From Lumbricus rubellus (taxonomy: Eukaryota > Annelida > Clitellata > Crassiclitellata > Lumbricidae): 64,000 nucleotides of DNA. The stretch spans positions 23,791,221-23,855,220 of the forward strand of contig OX243824.1 of assembly GCA_945859605.1 (NCBI GenBank), given 5' to 3'. Shown here piece after piece: positions 22,497 through 33,314 of the stretch (its first letter is position 1; the number at the start of each line of letters is the position of its first letter). The position numbers and the translations under genes were made by a program. A model generated the notes under the pieces. The model did no database searches, was not told the origin of the DNA, and saw nothing but the letters and a program-made list of their open reading frames with translations.

Positions 22497-22892
22497 ATGC
22501 ATCTAGCTTGTTTGTTTTTTGTGTTTTTGTGTTTTTTGGTGTTTTTTTTCTATTTGTCGGTCTCTCATAGGATTGCATGTTCTATTAAATGTCGAGTTAT
22601 CATCATCTTCAGTATTAACAGCATAGTTACTATGTTCTGTTTCTGTACAACCAACATTAGGCTGAGCTATAGGGTGGGCCCTTCCCAGCGGGGCTAGTGC
22701 CCCTTCTGGGTCTTCCCCTTTCCTGGTTGATACAATGAAATGTGCTTCTGATAATTTTCCTTTCAAATGTGTTATATTAATATGTTTGTCAGACAGTATG
22801 AACACGTTGTCTAGTTAAGTTGCACTATGTTCAGGTTGTGTTTGATATGCTCCAAGGAAATAAATAAATATTTGATTTGATTTGATTTGATA

Positions 22893-23050
22893 TATATATA
22901 CATAATATATATATTCATGTACATATATATGCATGTATATATGTGTATAAATATATACACACATATATATACATATACATGTATATACGTGTATATATAT
23001 ATGTGTATATATATATATAATTGTATATATATATAATCATATATATGTAT
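22893..23050. repeat. TATA/CATA-rich microsatellite
   Basis: Runs of TATATA, CATGTATA and GTGTATAT follow the LINE tail and reach to 6 bp from the donor of the next neurexin exon. Confidence 0.85.
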
Positions 23051-23056
23051 ATCTAC

Positions 23057-23186
23057 CCTCGCACTGTGCTGAGACGAGATCATAGAACTCGTAAGGAATG
23101 TCTGCTTTCTGTTCTTCGATGTTCAGCACATCACCGTCAACATCGACAGACGCGAGACATCCGTGAAAGCCTTCCTTTGATCTCAC
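23057..23186 (-). CDS. NRXN: Neurexin exon: C-terminal part of LNS5
   Basis: This 130-nt exon has acceptor CATGCAG and donor GTAGAT. It enters in phase 0 and leaves in phase 1. The product begins VRSKEGFHGCLASVDVDGD and ends SAQCEG. GFxGCLASVDxxG is a neurexin LNS5 signature, and the two cysteines form the disulfide typical of LNS C-termini. It joins in frame to the EGF-C exon 12.3 kb away, across the intron that holds the LINE and the RING element. Confidence 0.95.
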
Positions 23187-23339
23187 CTGCATGAATGCCA
23201 TCGTAACAACAACAACACACAACGACAACACAAGTATTATTATTATTATTTGACTTCAGTGAACCGACGGTCTATAATGGAATGCATATCATGCAACAAC
23301 AGCAGCACTTCTGAGCTTTGTAAGGAGGGCATTATCAAA

Positions 23340-23835
23340 TAATTTCAGTTGTATTGTATTGTATTGTTTTGTATAGCAGCAGCAGAAGCAACCCTGCCAG
23401 GCCTCGTCTAATAGAGCTGACTGACTGTGCGACCGGGATGAAAACACGAACACATCAGATACGAGATGGTTGCAGCAAAATTTTCTTCTCACTTGCTATC
23501 GTCTGCTACGGTACAACTATAATTTATCATCTTAATCTTGCTACGTGCTTGTCAGTTTGAATTCATAGAAAATACCATTATTATAATCGTCAATATTACT
23601 GTCATTATAAAGATCATTATTATAAGTAGTATATAGTAGTAACCTACTAGTGGCAGTAGGTTATTATTGTTTATTATTATTATTATTAATTATTGCTGTT
23701 TTTATTATAATATTTTTATAATCATCATCATCATCATCGTCGTCGTCGTCATCGTCATCATCATCATCATCTTCATTATCATTATCATATCATTATCAGT
23801 AGCAGTAGAAGTATTGCTGTTGTTGTTTAAAAATC
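23340..23835. repeat. Simple repeats (TTA)n, (CAT)n, (CGT)n
   Basis: TGTATTGTATTG, TTATTATTA, CATCATCAT and CGTCGTCGT runs within a short intron. Confidence 0.75.
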
Positions 23836-23875
23836 ATAACATCAAAGGCGAAGAATGAGTTGGCAGAAGAGAAAC

Positions 23876-24211
23876 CTGCTTGTGTAGCGTTGGGAACATT
23901 TTCTCCGGAATTCCCCCGACGTAGACGTCCTCTCCCATGTCGAAATAGACCGACCGAAGGTCATGAAGCACGTCCGACTTGGACGAATTGTCCACCCTAA
24001 GGATGAGTTCGGCGAGGGTGGGGCGCAGAATAGCCACATCGTGCCACCTATTGTCGTTGATGGGGTGCCGAAGGGTGACCCGAATGACCCGGGGACTGTT
24101 GCCGACGTCGTAGGCGTAGCGGATCTGGCCACCAACCAACTCCACGACCATGAAGTCCTTTCCAGGCAGACCGCTGTAGAGAATCAGACCGTCCGGATGA
24201 GAGGTCTTTAT
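23876..24211 (-). CDS. NRXN: Neurexin exon: LNS5 core
   Basis: This 336-nt exon encodes exactly 112 codons in phase 0 at both ends, with acceptor CGTTGCAG and donor GTTTCT. The product contains SHPDGLILYSGLPGKDFMVVEL, YAYDVGNSPRVI, INDNRWHDVAI and MGEDVYVGGIPEKMF. These match the order in neurexin LNS5: PDGLILYNSGDGNDFIxVEL, FDLGNG, LNDNQWHNV and DLYIGG. It continues in frame into the 23057-23186 exon. Confidence 0.95.
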
Positions 24212-24239
24212 CTGCAACGGAACAGACCTAACTATTGAC

Positions 24240-24490
24240 TATATTACTATTGTTATTGTTTTATTGTCCTTATTGCTGGTGTTGCTATTGTTGTTATTGT
24301 TGTTAATGCTAATAATTTTATAGTGTTATTATTGTTGTTATTGTTGTTGGTTTTGCTGCCATTGTAATTATTAGTGATTTTTTTATTGATGTCATGCATT
24401 GCTGTTATTGTTGCTATCATTGCTCTTGTTATTGGTGTAATTGCTGTTGTTTTGTTGTTATTGCTATTGTTGTTTTTAGATTCCATATTT
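24240..24490. repeat. (TTG/TTA)n low complexity
   Basis: Plus strand is a run of ATTGTTATTG variants. No gene. Confidence 0.8.
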
Positions 24491-25349
24491 TAATCATTTG
24501 TTTGTACTGCGCAATAACAACGGCAACGATTGCAGCATGACGCGAATACACGCAGACATTCTTTTGAACACATAGACACGTCTGCTGAGCGCATCCAAAA
24601 CGCCTTCAACCGTATTGAATTTTGAACAGGCGAGATATGTAGGCTACAATAGACGCACGGAAATATTTTCGCCGTAGACAGAAAGAAATCTATGATTATT
24701 TTGATGGAAGAGAAAATCCGATTAGACGCATGACGTCAAATCCTCCCCCAACAAAAATAATAATAATCTCGATGGCTATTATTCCCGAAGTCCGATACAC
24801 CGTACGAAAACAGGATTTCAATATGGTCTCTGTGAAACACGTGTATGTATACAGACAGCAAAATCCTATTAGAGACTAAGCCAGAAATATCTAAAGCTCT
24901 CTCTATAGGACCTCCTTACAAGGACTGCCCGACTAACAAGTAGTCTTAGCCTACTTCTCGAAGCAATATCCTTAACGTCAGACTTATGCCTATACTCATA
25001 ATCGCAGTGGTAGACTCGAAACAACTAAAGCGCAACTCTAAAGTCAGCGCAGGGAACCAGCTTACTCACGAGCGCTATTACGAGAATGTTCACTGGTAAT
25101 ATTATTTTGTTTGTTTGTAGATTCTGACAGGCAATCTTTGATCACACAAATAATCTATTACAAGAAATCTTTGACTAGTTGGACAGAGGCACTTTAAAAC
25201 TGTTCTTTTTGGCCGTGTTGGAGTCGGGAGCACCACCGAGTAGTTCCTTGAAGAGGCGCTATATATAAATATAGTTGAATGACAAATGAATGATTATTAT
25301 GCAAGTGACCTCTGATGGAAGAGATTTCCTATCATTCGTCCTACATGGA
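24490..25349. other. Intronic sequence with a SINE-tail scrap
   Basis: Mostly unassigned sequence. At 25248-25290 it contains GAAGAGGCGCTATATATAAATA, the tail motif also seen at 35455-35490 and 61960-61996. I read it as the 3' end of a related SINE. Confidence 0.5.
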
Positions 25350-25577
25350 TGTTTGTTTGTTTGCTTTTATGTGCACTTGTTATCGCGCCCCTTCAAACTC
25401 ACTACTCAGAGGCGCTTCCGACTACAGCGCGGACACTGCATCGGAGTTTCACGCTGAAGCGCATGAGTAATTGTGAGTGAAGGACTTGCCCAAGGTCCGT
25501 ATACGCGGCGTTTTGAGGTGGATTCGAACCTACAACCCTTCGGCTGCAATGCGACGAACCTATACCACCGCACCTCA
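25350..25577 (-). mobile_element. tRNA-derived SINE, near full length
   Basis: Reverse copy of the SINE at 1259-1490. It shares the tail (GGGCGCGATAACAAGTGCACAT on the minus strand), CTTCAGCGTGAAAC and the head with TGCGGTGGTATAGG. The B box is slightly mutated (GGTTCGAATCC preceded by TGTA). The head ends about 17 bp from the splice donor of the neurexin exon at 25596. Confidence 0.85.
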
Positions 25578-25595
25578 AAGTGTCAATCGTCCTAC

Positions 25596-25939
25596 CTGGA
25601 AGTAGATGGAGAACGTGGCGTACAGCTTGATCTTCATCGTGACGTAGGCGGCCGGTGATCGGAATGCGACTGGCGAATGCAGTCCTCCGTGGTGCGGGTC
25701 GAAGCTTGCACTGGCTTCCACGTCTGTCCACTTTCCAGTGCGCGTCAGGTCGAACAGCTGTCTCTTGTTGACGATCAACTGCTGCATCTTTCCGACGAAT
25801 CCAGTCGCCGACTTCCGGTCCTGCGAAGCTGGTGACCTGGAACTGCTGGAGTTGGACGTGGACGATCGCTGGAATCGATCCGAAGAGTCCTTTCCCACTT
25901 CCACCAGATTGATCGCTCCGTATTTGGAAGCCAGTTCCG
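25596..25939 (-). CDS. NRXN: Neurexin exon: end of LNS4 and start of LNS5
   Basis: This 344-nt exon has acceptor TGTTCTCAG and donor GTAGGA. It enters in phase 1 and leaves in phase 0. The product starts ELASKYGAINLVEVGK, has a Ser/Arg-rich stretch (RFQRSSTSNSSSSRSPASQ), then TGFVGKMQQLIVNKRQLFDL, and ends PAAYVTMKIKLYATFSIYFQ. The FVGKMQQLIVNxxxLFDL part fits the LNS4 C-terminal strand and the end fits the SYVALxxLQAYTSMHLFFQ-like start of LNS5. The Ser-rich insert is an oddity: a loop expansion at a place where vertebrate proteins have a shorter loop. Confidence 0.88.
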
Positions 25940-25966
25940 CTGAGAACAAATATAAATGTATTCATC

Positions 25967-26102
25967 CAGTGTGAGAATTGTGGAAAAATAACTGGGGGTT
26001 GGACCGTGATCCACTTTCAACTGGGATGTGAAAAGCAGTTTTTACTATGAGGCTCTAAGAAACACTGGGGGGATTGACCGCCCCGGCCATTCTCACCCTG
26101 AG
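25967..26102. mobile_element. Family-B hAT MITE, 136 bp, next to a splice acceptor
   Basis: Starts CAGTGTGAGAATTG and ends CCATTCTCACCCTG. The flanks TATTCATC (25959-25966) and AGTTCATC (26103-26110) share 6 of 8 bases. The element begins only 26 bp upstream of the acceptor AG of the neurexin exon that ends at 25939, in gene sense. Confidence 0.8.
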
Positions 26103-26162
26103 TTCATCTGACAAAATGGTTTTACAACCGAAAATCTTTTGCTTGAAGCTTAAACAACATGG

Positions 26163-26362
26163 CAGGGCCTCTCAAAGAAATTTTTAGAACTGCACAACCT
26201 CTTTCTTCCGTTCCCATACCCCGTGGTAAATTACACACTCCAAATTGGATGGCGATGACCTTTTGTTTTCCTATTTTCAGCGGCACAGAAGTTCTTATGC
26301 AACTGCACAAATCCACGTGGAACTGTAGATTTTGTCAAGAACTGCACACTAAAATAGCTCTG
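26163..26362 (+). mobile_element. Family-A hAT MITE, 200 bp, diverged
   Basis: Starts CAGGGCCTCTCAAAG and ends AAATAGCTCTG. It retains TTTTTAGAACTGCACAACC and GCAACTGCACAAATCCA. The flanks do not match, so it is old or rearranged. Confidence 0.75.
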
Positions 26363-28250
26363 CAGCAAGCATATAATATCACATGGGTCCAGGATTCAAC
26401 ATTATAAACTATAGGCCTACTTGTAAAAGATGAAGGCCTACGCAGATTATAATTATTATTAATGCGGGCAATGAAATGCAGAGTAATTGGAGAAACAACG
26501 AACATTTTCACATATCTTTTAGCATATATTTTTACATAGCATGTAAAAGGCGGCGACTTCTTAACTAGTGCCTGGAGATTCTACGTATAGTAAAATTTAA
26601 TGTTGAAGAGCATACTATTAGGCTATATTATGAGTGCGCAAATAGTGCACGGCCGTCCATGGATAATTATTACGACTTCCGCACCTATTCAGAAAAGTCA
26701 GCCACCTTTCCGTTAAAAACTCACTTCTAACGTTATTACCCTACTACTTTCAACGTTATTACCCTGTAGAGCAGAGTGTTTGTAAAGCTACCCAGAAACA
26801 ACCTGTCACGAATCACCCACTCTTCACGACCCGATTTAACCCCATGCCCAATTTCACCACGTCTGATCAGACCCCGTTTAACCTCATCCGCCGTACACGT
26901 TAAGTGCCTATGAATATATATGTTTACGGTCTTTTCTTTCACATTATTATGCTGTCAACATTAATCCAGGTTTATCTGAAGATGTCTGAGGGACACTGTA
27001 GCAAGCAATCCCTTGAGACCTGTTCGCTTCGATAATGAACCGAGATTAACCCGCAAGGCGACAGGAGAACGCCCCCGTCGTCCTTATAACCTATGCAATG
27101 TATGCATCGTCTCCATTTTCTTTTTTCTTTTTTCAAAGATGGCGTCTGAAGAATCCGCTGTGCTTAACGTTTATCTTCAGAACAGCATTTCTAATTGTTA
27201 TTTATAGCTTCTTTCTTGTCGGTGTCTAATAGTAAGGCATCAACGGACGGCACATCTAAACCAGGTTATTGATCAAGCATAGGTTAATAGCCAGAAGGCT
27301 ATAGAACGTATATTCGTATAATCTATTATAGGACTTCTGCAAGCGTTAAAATGGCGGCCAGACTAGTAGGCCTATGATTGCTTAGTTTTAGAATTTAGAG
27401 TCGCTCCCGAGACTTGAAAGATGATCAAAACTGCTCATGACAGATTTGTACTCGCTATTGGCAGTAATATTTACCATGAAAAATGTGAAGGGAAAGAAGG
27501 GGTTGTGCAGTTCTAAAACTTTCTTAGAAAAAGCCCTGACGTTTGTCTTGTTCAAGACAGAGCAATTATTCTAATGCAGCCCCAGTGGCCATTATACAAT
27601 CACTTTGCTGATCTTCAACGTTTTCCGTTCGTCTAATTTTATTGATAATCAAGATTTCTACAGCTGCTGCTGGTCGTCAACGTTACCATAATTTTATGGG
27701 CTCTATCGGCGATTAACCTCTTCTGGCGTTACGTGTAGAACCGATATTTTATGTGATAGACGGGCTAGTTGGTTAAAAACCAATCGAGTCAGGGAGACCA
27801 TTAAGAAGGGTCTATTGCCTCCCTGGGGGGACTAAGAGATCTTCGCTGGGTGGGCAGGCGGCGGGGCGGGGGCGGGCGCGATACCCATTCCTTGAGGGTA
27901 GATTCCGAATCGCTCCTTCGATAGTGCCTACCGACGATATCGTAAATATCGGCGCAAAATGGCCCACCGACAGCCTCGATCGGTCCCTGGGCGAGCGGCC
28001 TGCCTGATAGGAAGCGACCAGGGGAGGGTCAGAGGCGGCAGACCGGCCTGCCTTCGCCTGCAGTACGGACGTCAGCAAACCGGTCAGAAATGGCAGTGTG
28101 GCAGGGAAGAGATGAGGAGGAGGCCGATGAACGCGGTATCATCGACTCGATCTCCGATACAGATGGACTGAGGCAGAGGGATATGAAGCGAAATGGAGAC
28201 GAAGAAAGAGAGAGGGAAAGAAACGGACGAACAGAGAGAGGCAGACATAG
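26363..28250. other. No gene recognised; one MITE fragment
   Basis: Unassigned sequence upstream of the visible neurexin exons. The GC-rich part at 27830-28100 has open frames but no recognisable domain or splice-bounded exon. Confidence 0.4.
27465..27538 (-). mobile_element. Family-A MITE fragment
   Basis: Only the right-hand third remains: TTTACCATGAAAAATG, GGTTGTGCAGTTCTAAAA and the terminus AAAAAGCCCTG. Confidence 0.7.
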
Positions 28251-28585
28251 GCAGGCAGGCAGACAGGCAGACAGACAGACTGACAGACAGACAGATTGAC
28301 TGATTGACTGACTGACTGACTGTCTCTGACTGACTGACTGCATGACTGATTGATTGACTGACTGACTGAAATTCTGACTGACTGACTGACTGGCTGACTG
28401 ACCGACTGACAGACTGACTGACTCTGACTGACTGACTGACTGACTGACTGGCTGGCTGACTGGCTGACTGACCGAATGACTGACTCTGACTGACTGACTG
28501 ACTGACTGGCTGACTGACTGACTGACTGACTGACCGACTGACTGACTGGCTGACTGACTGACTGACTGATAGAAGACTGACCGAC
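28250..28585. repeat. (CTGA)n tetranucleotide satellite
   Basis: About 330 bp of CTGACTGA with GACTGGCTG and CTCTGACTG variants, preceded by GCAGACAG repeats. Ser/Val/Gln-rich frames are artefacts. Confidence 0.95.
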
Positions 28586-28974
28586 CGACCACACATATCC
28601 TGCAATAAAGTTATTGAGCAAACTATATAAATTGAATAAGCATAAAAACGATCCAATAGAATTATATTATATCGGAACACAGTTGAACGGTTAAGCAAAA
28701 CATAACCTTATAAAAAAAGATAACGTGATATTATAATATCAATTCAAATTCCAAATGACGACGTACATTCTTTCTGCTCCTTATACGATCAATTTGGAGC
28801 CAAATTGCTGCCTGCCTTCTCTTCCTCTCGCCTCTCTCTCTCGTTTATGGTCCTTCATTTGTCCATTCGATCGAAAAAAATAGAGGGCGTTGATACAACG
28901 GAATCTGACTATAATAGACGATTTTTGTAAGGAGGGGCAGAGCCTATATAGTTGTCCCACAGAATGAAAGCAAA

Positions 28975-29580
28975 TCAAAGAGAACAAAACAGAAGAGAAG
29001 AAAATAGAATAGAGGAGAACAGAACGAAACAGAATAGAACGATGCGGAAAATAATATATAACAACGGGGAAAAGAACCGAAGGGAACGGGACACAGCAGA
29101 ATTGAACCAAATAGAGCAGAAAAGAAAAGCAACAGAAATAACAGAAAGGAACCGAAAATATCACAATAAGAACATAACCAAAACAAAACAGAATGAAATA
29201 GAACAACACAGAATAGAACAGAATTTCAACAAAACAGCATAGAATAGAACAGAATAGAACAGCGTAGAGCAAAATAGAGTAGAAAAGATTAGAAACAGAA
29301 TGAATCAGAAAAACATTCTATGCAAAATAGAACAGAATTGAAACGGAACAGAGTGAAATAGAGCAACGCAAAACGGGAGAATGGGATTAAACAGGACAGA
29401 ATAGAATAAACAGAACAGAATAGAAGCAAAACAGAACAGAATAGAATCGAAATAGAATCGAAATAGAACAGAATGGAATAGAACAACACAAAATGGAATA
29501 GAACAACACAGAAACGAATAGAACAACACAGGATAGAAATCATAGAATTGAACGGAACAGAACAAAACAGAACAGAAGCC
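28975..29580. repeat. AGAACAGAAT-type purine-rich minisatellite
   Basis: About 600 bp of irregular AACAGAATAGA, GAACAGAAC and AATAGAACAAC units, nearly lacking T and C apart from the repeat positions. No gene. Confidence 0.9.
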
Positions 29581-29589
29581 TCATGACTG

Positions 29590-30757
29590 TTCATGCCTTT
29601 ATTCACTTTCCAGGTCGTCACTCTTTCTCTTTCTTAAAGAACGTTCCGGATTCTTGATGATTCCTGACCGCCGATCAGACAACTTATGACAGGGGAATTA
29701 AATCGCAGCTTCAAGTCGTCAACTTAAATAAGTGACTGGCTGTAGTTCACATGCACCACCGTATACAACTATACATCTCCTCGACCGAACGGCGGGCGTC
29801 ACGCATCTCTCACTAAGCTGGTTTCATTAGACCTGGCATCTGGAATCCCGTGTTCGGACGGTCGGGTGTGTGGTGAATGGATGGACGAATCTACGTTGAT
29901 TGGACAACCGTATCAACTGTCATGTTTTCCAGAGCTGCACGGATATAACCGATGGACACCAGCAACTCTGCAGCTTCTTCACCCGCCGGCCTGACCGGTC
30001 CCGGTTGCAGCGAATGAAGCCACCGCCGTCGGCAGTGGTACACATTCCGCCGGCGGGGAGTCGGGGACACGACCGAGACGGTGGCGGTGGCGGTGGCCGG
30101 GCAGGGTTGGGCTGATGGAGATGAAATATGGCAGCTTCGTCGACAGACAGGGAAGGGTCAGCGACTTCTCGACGAGACGGGAATAGACAGTGAGGGCGGA
30201 GAGGATGGGAGAGGATGGGAGGCCAGTGCAGGAGCTGCTTCGACGCTGGATTACCATTTATGAGGGACCGGCGATTGATTGCGCTCATCGCTTAGCGGAA
30301 TCCCACTCTAGCGGAACAGGAGGACGACGGCGAAGGACGTGCGGACAATGCTAAGATGGGACACAGTTATAACAGTCGCTGCTTGGACAACTGAATCGAG
30401 AATGTCTACCGTTTATTTCGGTGATAACTCTATTGAAGCCATTGTATATATTACAGTAGAGACGTATAATTATGTTCAAGATTAGGATTGATATCTTTCT
30501 TAATCCAATCTAAACAGTCTTATGCATCGGCGGCGGCCGCGACGGATAAGTCTTTGATCTCTGGCCATCAGAATAGTAATATTATGGTAATGAAAATAAA
30601 ATGGTTCGACTCATCATCGTTAAGTCCATTGTCGGAATCTCAAAAGAATAATATAGCGCCTTCAAATCTTCGTATGCGCTTAGTCGCCTATTGTACTCTA
30701 ATTATATTAAGGCCAAAGATGGCATCTCCTTGGATCTCATTGAACTGGCGGAGAACA
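29590..30757. other. Unassigned sequence
   Basis: Mixed composition including a GC-rich stretch at 29960-30260. Open frames there are Pro/Arg/Gly-rich without motif or splice signals that I can support. Confidence 0.4.
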
Positions 30758-30765
30758 ATCTCCCC

Positions 30766-30908
30766 CATTGTGAGAATTGTGGAAAAATAACTGAGGGGAT
30801 TGGCATATGATAAACTTGGAATTGGGGTATGAAAAACCTACTTTAGCAGAGGGCTCTAAGAAAGACTGGGGGTTGAAACCCCCCCAACCCCCGGCAATTC
30901 TCACCCTG
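30766..30908. mobile_element. Family-B hAT MITE, 143 bp, perfect 8-bp TSD
   Basis: Starts CATTGTGAGAATTG and ends CAATTCTCACCCTG. It is flanked by a perfect ATCTCCCC repeat (30758-30765 and 30909-30916). This copy best defines the family: CAGGGTGAGAATTG-type ends with an interior GGAAAAATAACTG and GGCTCTAAGAAAGACTGGG. Confidence 0.88.
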
Positions 30909-31323
30909 ATCTCCCCCCCCATCCCCAACAACCATCCTCTAATTCTCTTCCGGTTTCATTGGTCCGTCGACGGTTGTTCCGGGCGCGAGTCCCTTCCCCA
31001 TCTATTTCTCGGACTCGGCTTTTATGGAGTCTTTATTGCGTGTCGTCTTGTCGCGGGTCCCTGTTACGCGCCGGCTATCTTCCGTCTCAACGTCCGTTTT
31101 ATGTCGTGTCCAATGCTAATTCTGTGGTCAAGGAAATTATTCCGCTGACCAGGTCGTAACCTACATCTGCAGACGATCCCTTGCTGCTGATGGGAATGCA
31201 AGTCGAAGGGCTGATCGATGACGAGGTTGATGAGAAAATTATGGTGAGCATTGGTGACTGCATGCAGACATTAGTTTAAGTTAAACGACGTTCAATATCG
31301 TTAAGAAAATAGTTAGTGTGACC

Positions 31324-31469
31324 CATATTGAGAATTGTCACTGGGGGCGTATGGGGTTCGACCTCCCGTCTTTCCCATGACACCATGGCAAATTACCCAT
31401 TGCACAACCCAAGTTCACGTAAACCAACGACCGATCTCCCAGTTACCTATTTACAATTCTCATATACTG
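31324..31469. mobile_element. Family-B-like MITE, diverged
   Basis: Starts CATATTGAGAATTGTCACTGGG and ends TACAATTCTCATATACTG. The interior is only partly similar to the family and no target duplication is visible. Confidence 0.5.
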
Positions 31470-31634
31470 AGAATATATACTATTCTACCACACTGCAGCG
31501 TGATCTAAAATCAAAGTGTAAAAGGATGATTACTAGATAACTATGGGAGTCTAATGTAACTGTATGGCAGAAGAAATCGCCTAATCACCTATTCAGTCTG
31601 CTCTCAATGTCTATATGCTCAATTTATCGCTGAC

Positions 31635-31749
31635 CACCACCACCACCACCATCATCATCATAATCATCATAATCATCATTATCATCATAATAATCATAAT
31701 CATCATAATCATTATCAGCAGAAGCAGCAGCAGCACCGCCACCACCAAC

Positions 31750-31781
<32 letters not shown>

Positions 31782-31875
31782 AATCATCATAATCATCATT
31801 ATCATCATAATAATAATCATCATCATCATCATTTATTTATCATCATAATCATCACCACCATCACCATCACGGTCC
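31635..31875. repeat. (CAT/CAC/AAT)n trinucleotide repeat
   Basis: ATCATC, ACCACC and ATAATC runs. Ile, Met or Val frames are artefacts. Confidence 0.95.
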
Positions 31876-31879
31876 GCTG

Positions 31880-33033
31880 TAACCCGTTGGCAACAGTGCC
31901 GCTTGCAATCAAACAGTTGGTGCAATTGGCAGCATATCTCTCGCAATCGATTGGCCCACATAACAGTGCACCGATAAGGTCGGCAATGGGTCTAATAATC
32001 ATCCACCAGTAGTAGGAGCGTCGACGGTTCGAGGTCTGGTCCTGCGCCCAACTGTTTATCAGAGACCCATAATTATTCCGGCGTTCTCTTTTTTGTCCCA
32101 CTTTGTCCCCCGTGATGAAATACGACCAAGCCGCAGAAACAGGGATCGACTGGCGGCTTAGTGGACTGATCGAATCACCGCTGGACGTTGCTGGGTGTTC
32201 GGCAGAATATGGACGAATCGATTAGTTGGTCGAGGGGTGATGGGTGGACAAACGATCCGGGCAGCTGGCGCACGTGGGCGGGTTACAGCAAACTATGGAA
32301 CGGATACAAAACCGTTTAAATGGATTCCAGTTACGACGGGAGAATAGAAGATATTGTGAAGATATGGATCCTGATCCACGAGTTTCTCTATCCGCAAGCA
32401 CGCAGGACGTATCGGGGGTCGGCAGAAAGAAACCTAACTGGAAGTTAATGAGAACTAGATTTTAATATCTACCAACGCCAGACATTAATGTGGCTACAAA
32501 GGTTGCCGACACTAAATGTATGGGGTTGAATTCACGAAGGCGCCGTAACTCTTAGTCGCCGACTAAATCTGACTAGTTGGCGACTATCCGATAAATCGGT
32601 ATGCACGACAAGTCTTAGCCATGTAACTATATCAGCTGTGACTTGCGCTAATCGGTCTTTTAAGGTAGCGTGTTGGCTAATGGCTAGTCGCTTCTTAGGT
32701 GGAATAAACAAAATGGCGGCAATCGCGGATCGTCAGCTTCGACAAAGTTTAAGACTTCAAAGAGTTTTTGGAGGTCCAATAGATCATTACGCTGGTTGTC
32801 GGAAGATGGACTTATTAATACTTTTGTTTTAGCTGTTGCAAAATGCCATTTGACAAGTCGCATGGACATCGCATGCAGTGTGCAATGCTGTGCACTGTGC
32901 AATGCGACCATCTTTGTCTCTTTATTTCTGTACCACATGCGCATGCGCGATAGCTATAGCCACTTAAATATAGGCTTACTAGAAAAACATAGCGTCATGG
33001 ATAATTTATACATATTAGGCTCAATACTTCTTC

Positions 33034-33038
<5 letters not shown>
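31880..33038. other. Unassigned sequence
   Basis: No exon or repeat family that I can support. Two short open frames near 32640-32940 lack motifs. Confidence 0.4.

Positions 33039-33071
<33 letters not shown>
33039..33071. repeat. (TA)n
   Basis: A pure TA run of about 33 bp. Confidence 0.9.
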
Positions 33072-33073
<2 letters not shown>

Positions 33074-33314
33074 CGGTGGGTCGGTCTGGTCGGTCGATAT
33101 AACCATCCGGTCGTTGTTTCTTCATCATTGGACATCATCATTATTCTGCCATCATTCATACAGAGAACCGAGCAATAGTCGTCCAATGCAAGGGAGGATG
33201 CCTTCATAATAATGTTATGTGTGGCTGAGTGGATGATGGTCAGCTCCAGTTGGCCTTCATACAGTGCCTCGCTTTTCAACGTTATCATATCGACCGCGTC
33301 ATTTATATAAGTTA

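Larger units (their letters stand above)
17637..22892 (+). mobile_element. CR1/L2-like LINE, near full length, two open ORFs
   Basis: A 330-bp leader, ORF1, a 490-bp spacer, ORF2, a 390-bp 3' region and a 3' tail of (TTTGA)n at 22871-22890. Ending in a short tandem repeat instead of poly-A is typical of CR1/L2-type LINEs. Both flanks are TATATA-rich, so the element sits in an AT microsatellite and its target duplication cannot be read. It lies antisense inside the neurexin intron between the LNS5 C-terminal exon and the EGF-C exon. Both ORFs are free of stops, which suggests recent activity. Confidence 0.88.
1597..25939 (-). other. NRXN: Alpha-neurexin gene, internal part (7 exons seen)
   Basis: Seven minus-strand exons line up in the domain order of alpha-neurexin: LNS4 end, LNS5, EGF-C, LNS6. 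Neurexins are presynaptic single-pass adhesion receptors binding neuroligins, LRRTMs, cerebellins and other partners through LNS domains. Intron phases are consistent from exon to exon (0, 0, 1, 1, 0, 1 at successive junctions), which is what one spliced gene would give. The 5' part (signal peptide, LNS1-3, most of LNS4) and the 3' part (stalk, membrane segment, PDZ-binding tail) are not seen and presumably lie outside the window or in exons I could not recognise. Introns are 0.4 to 12 kb and loaded with repeats. Confidence 0.92.

Noticed and set aside
22811..23083. ORF rich in Tyr/Ile next to the neurexin exon
   Set aside because: Translation of a TATA/CATA microsatellite.
28029..28698. Ser/Val/Gln repeat proteins of up to 204 codons
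   Set aside because: Translations of a (CTGA)n satellite.
31316..31477. Target duplication for the family-B-like copy at 31324
   Set aside because: The 8-mers on the two sides (GTGTGACC and AGAATATA) do not match.
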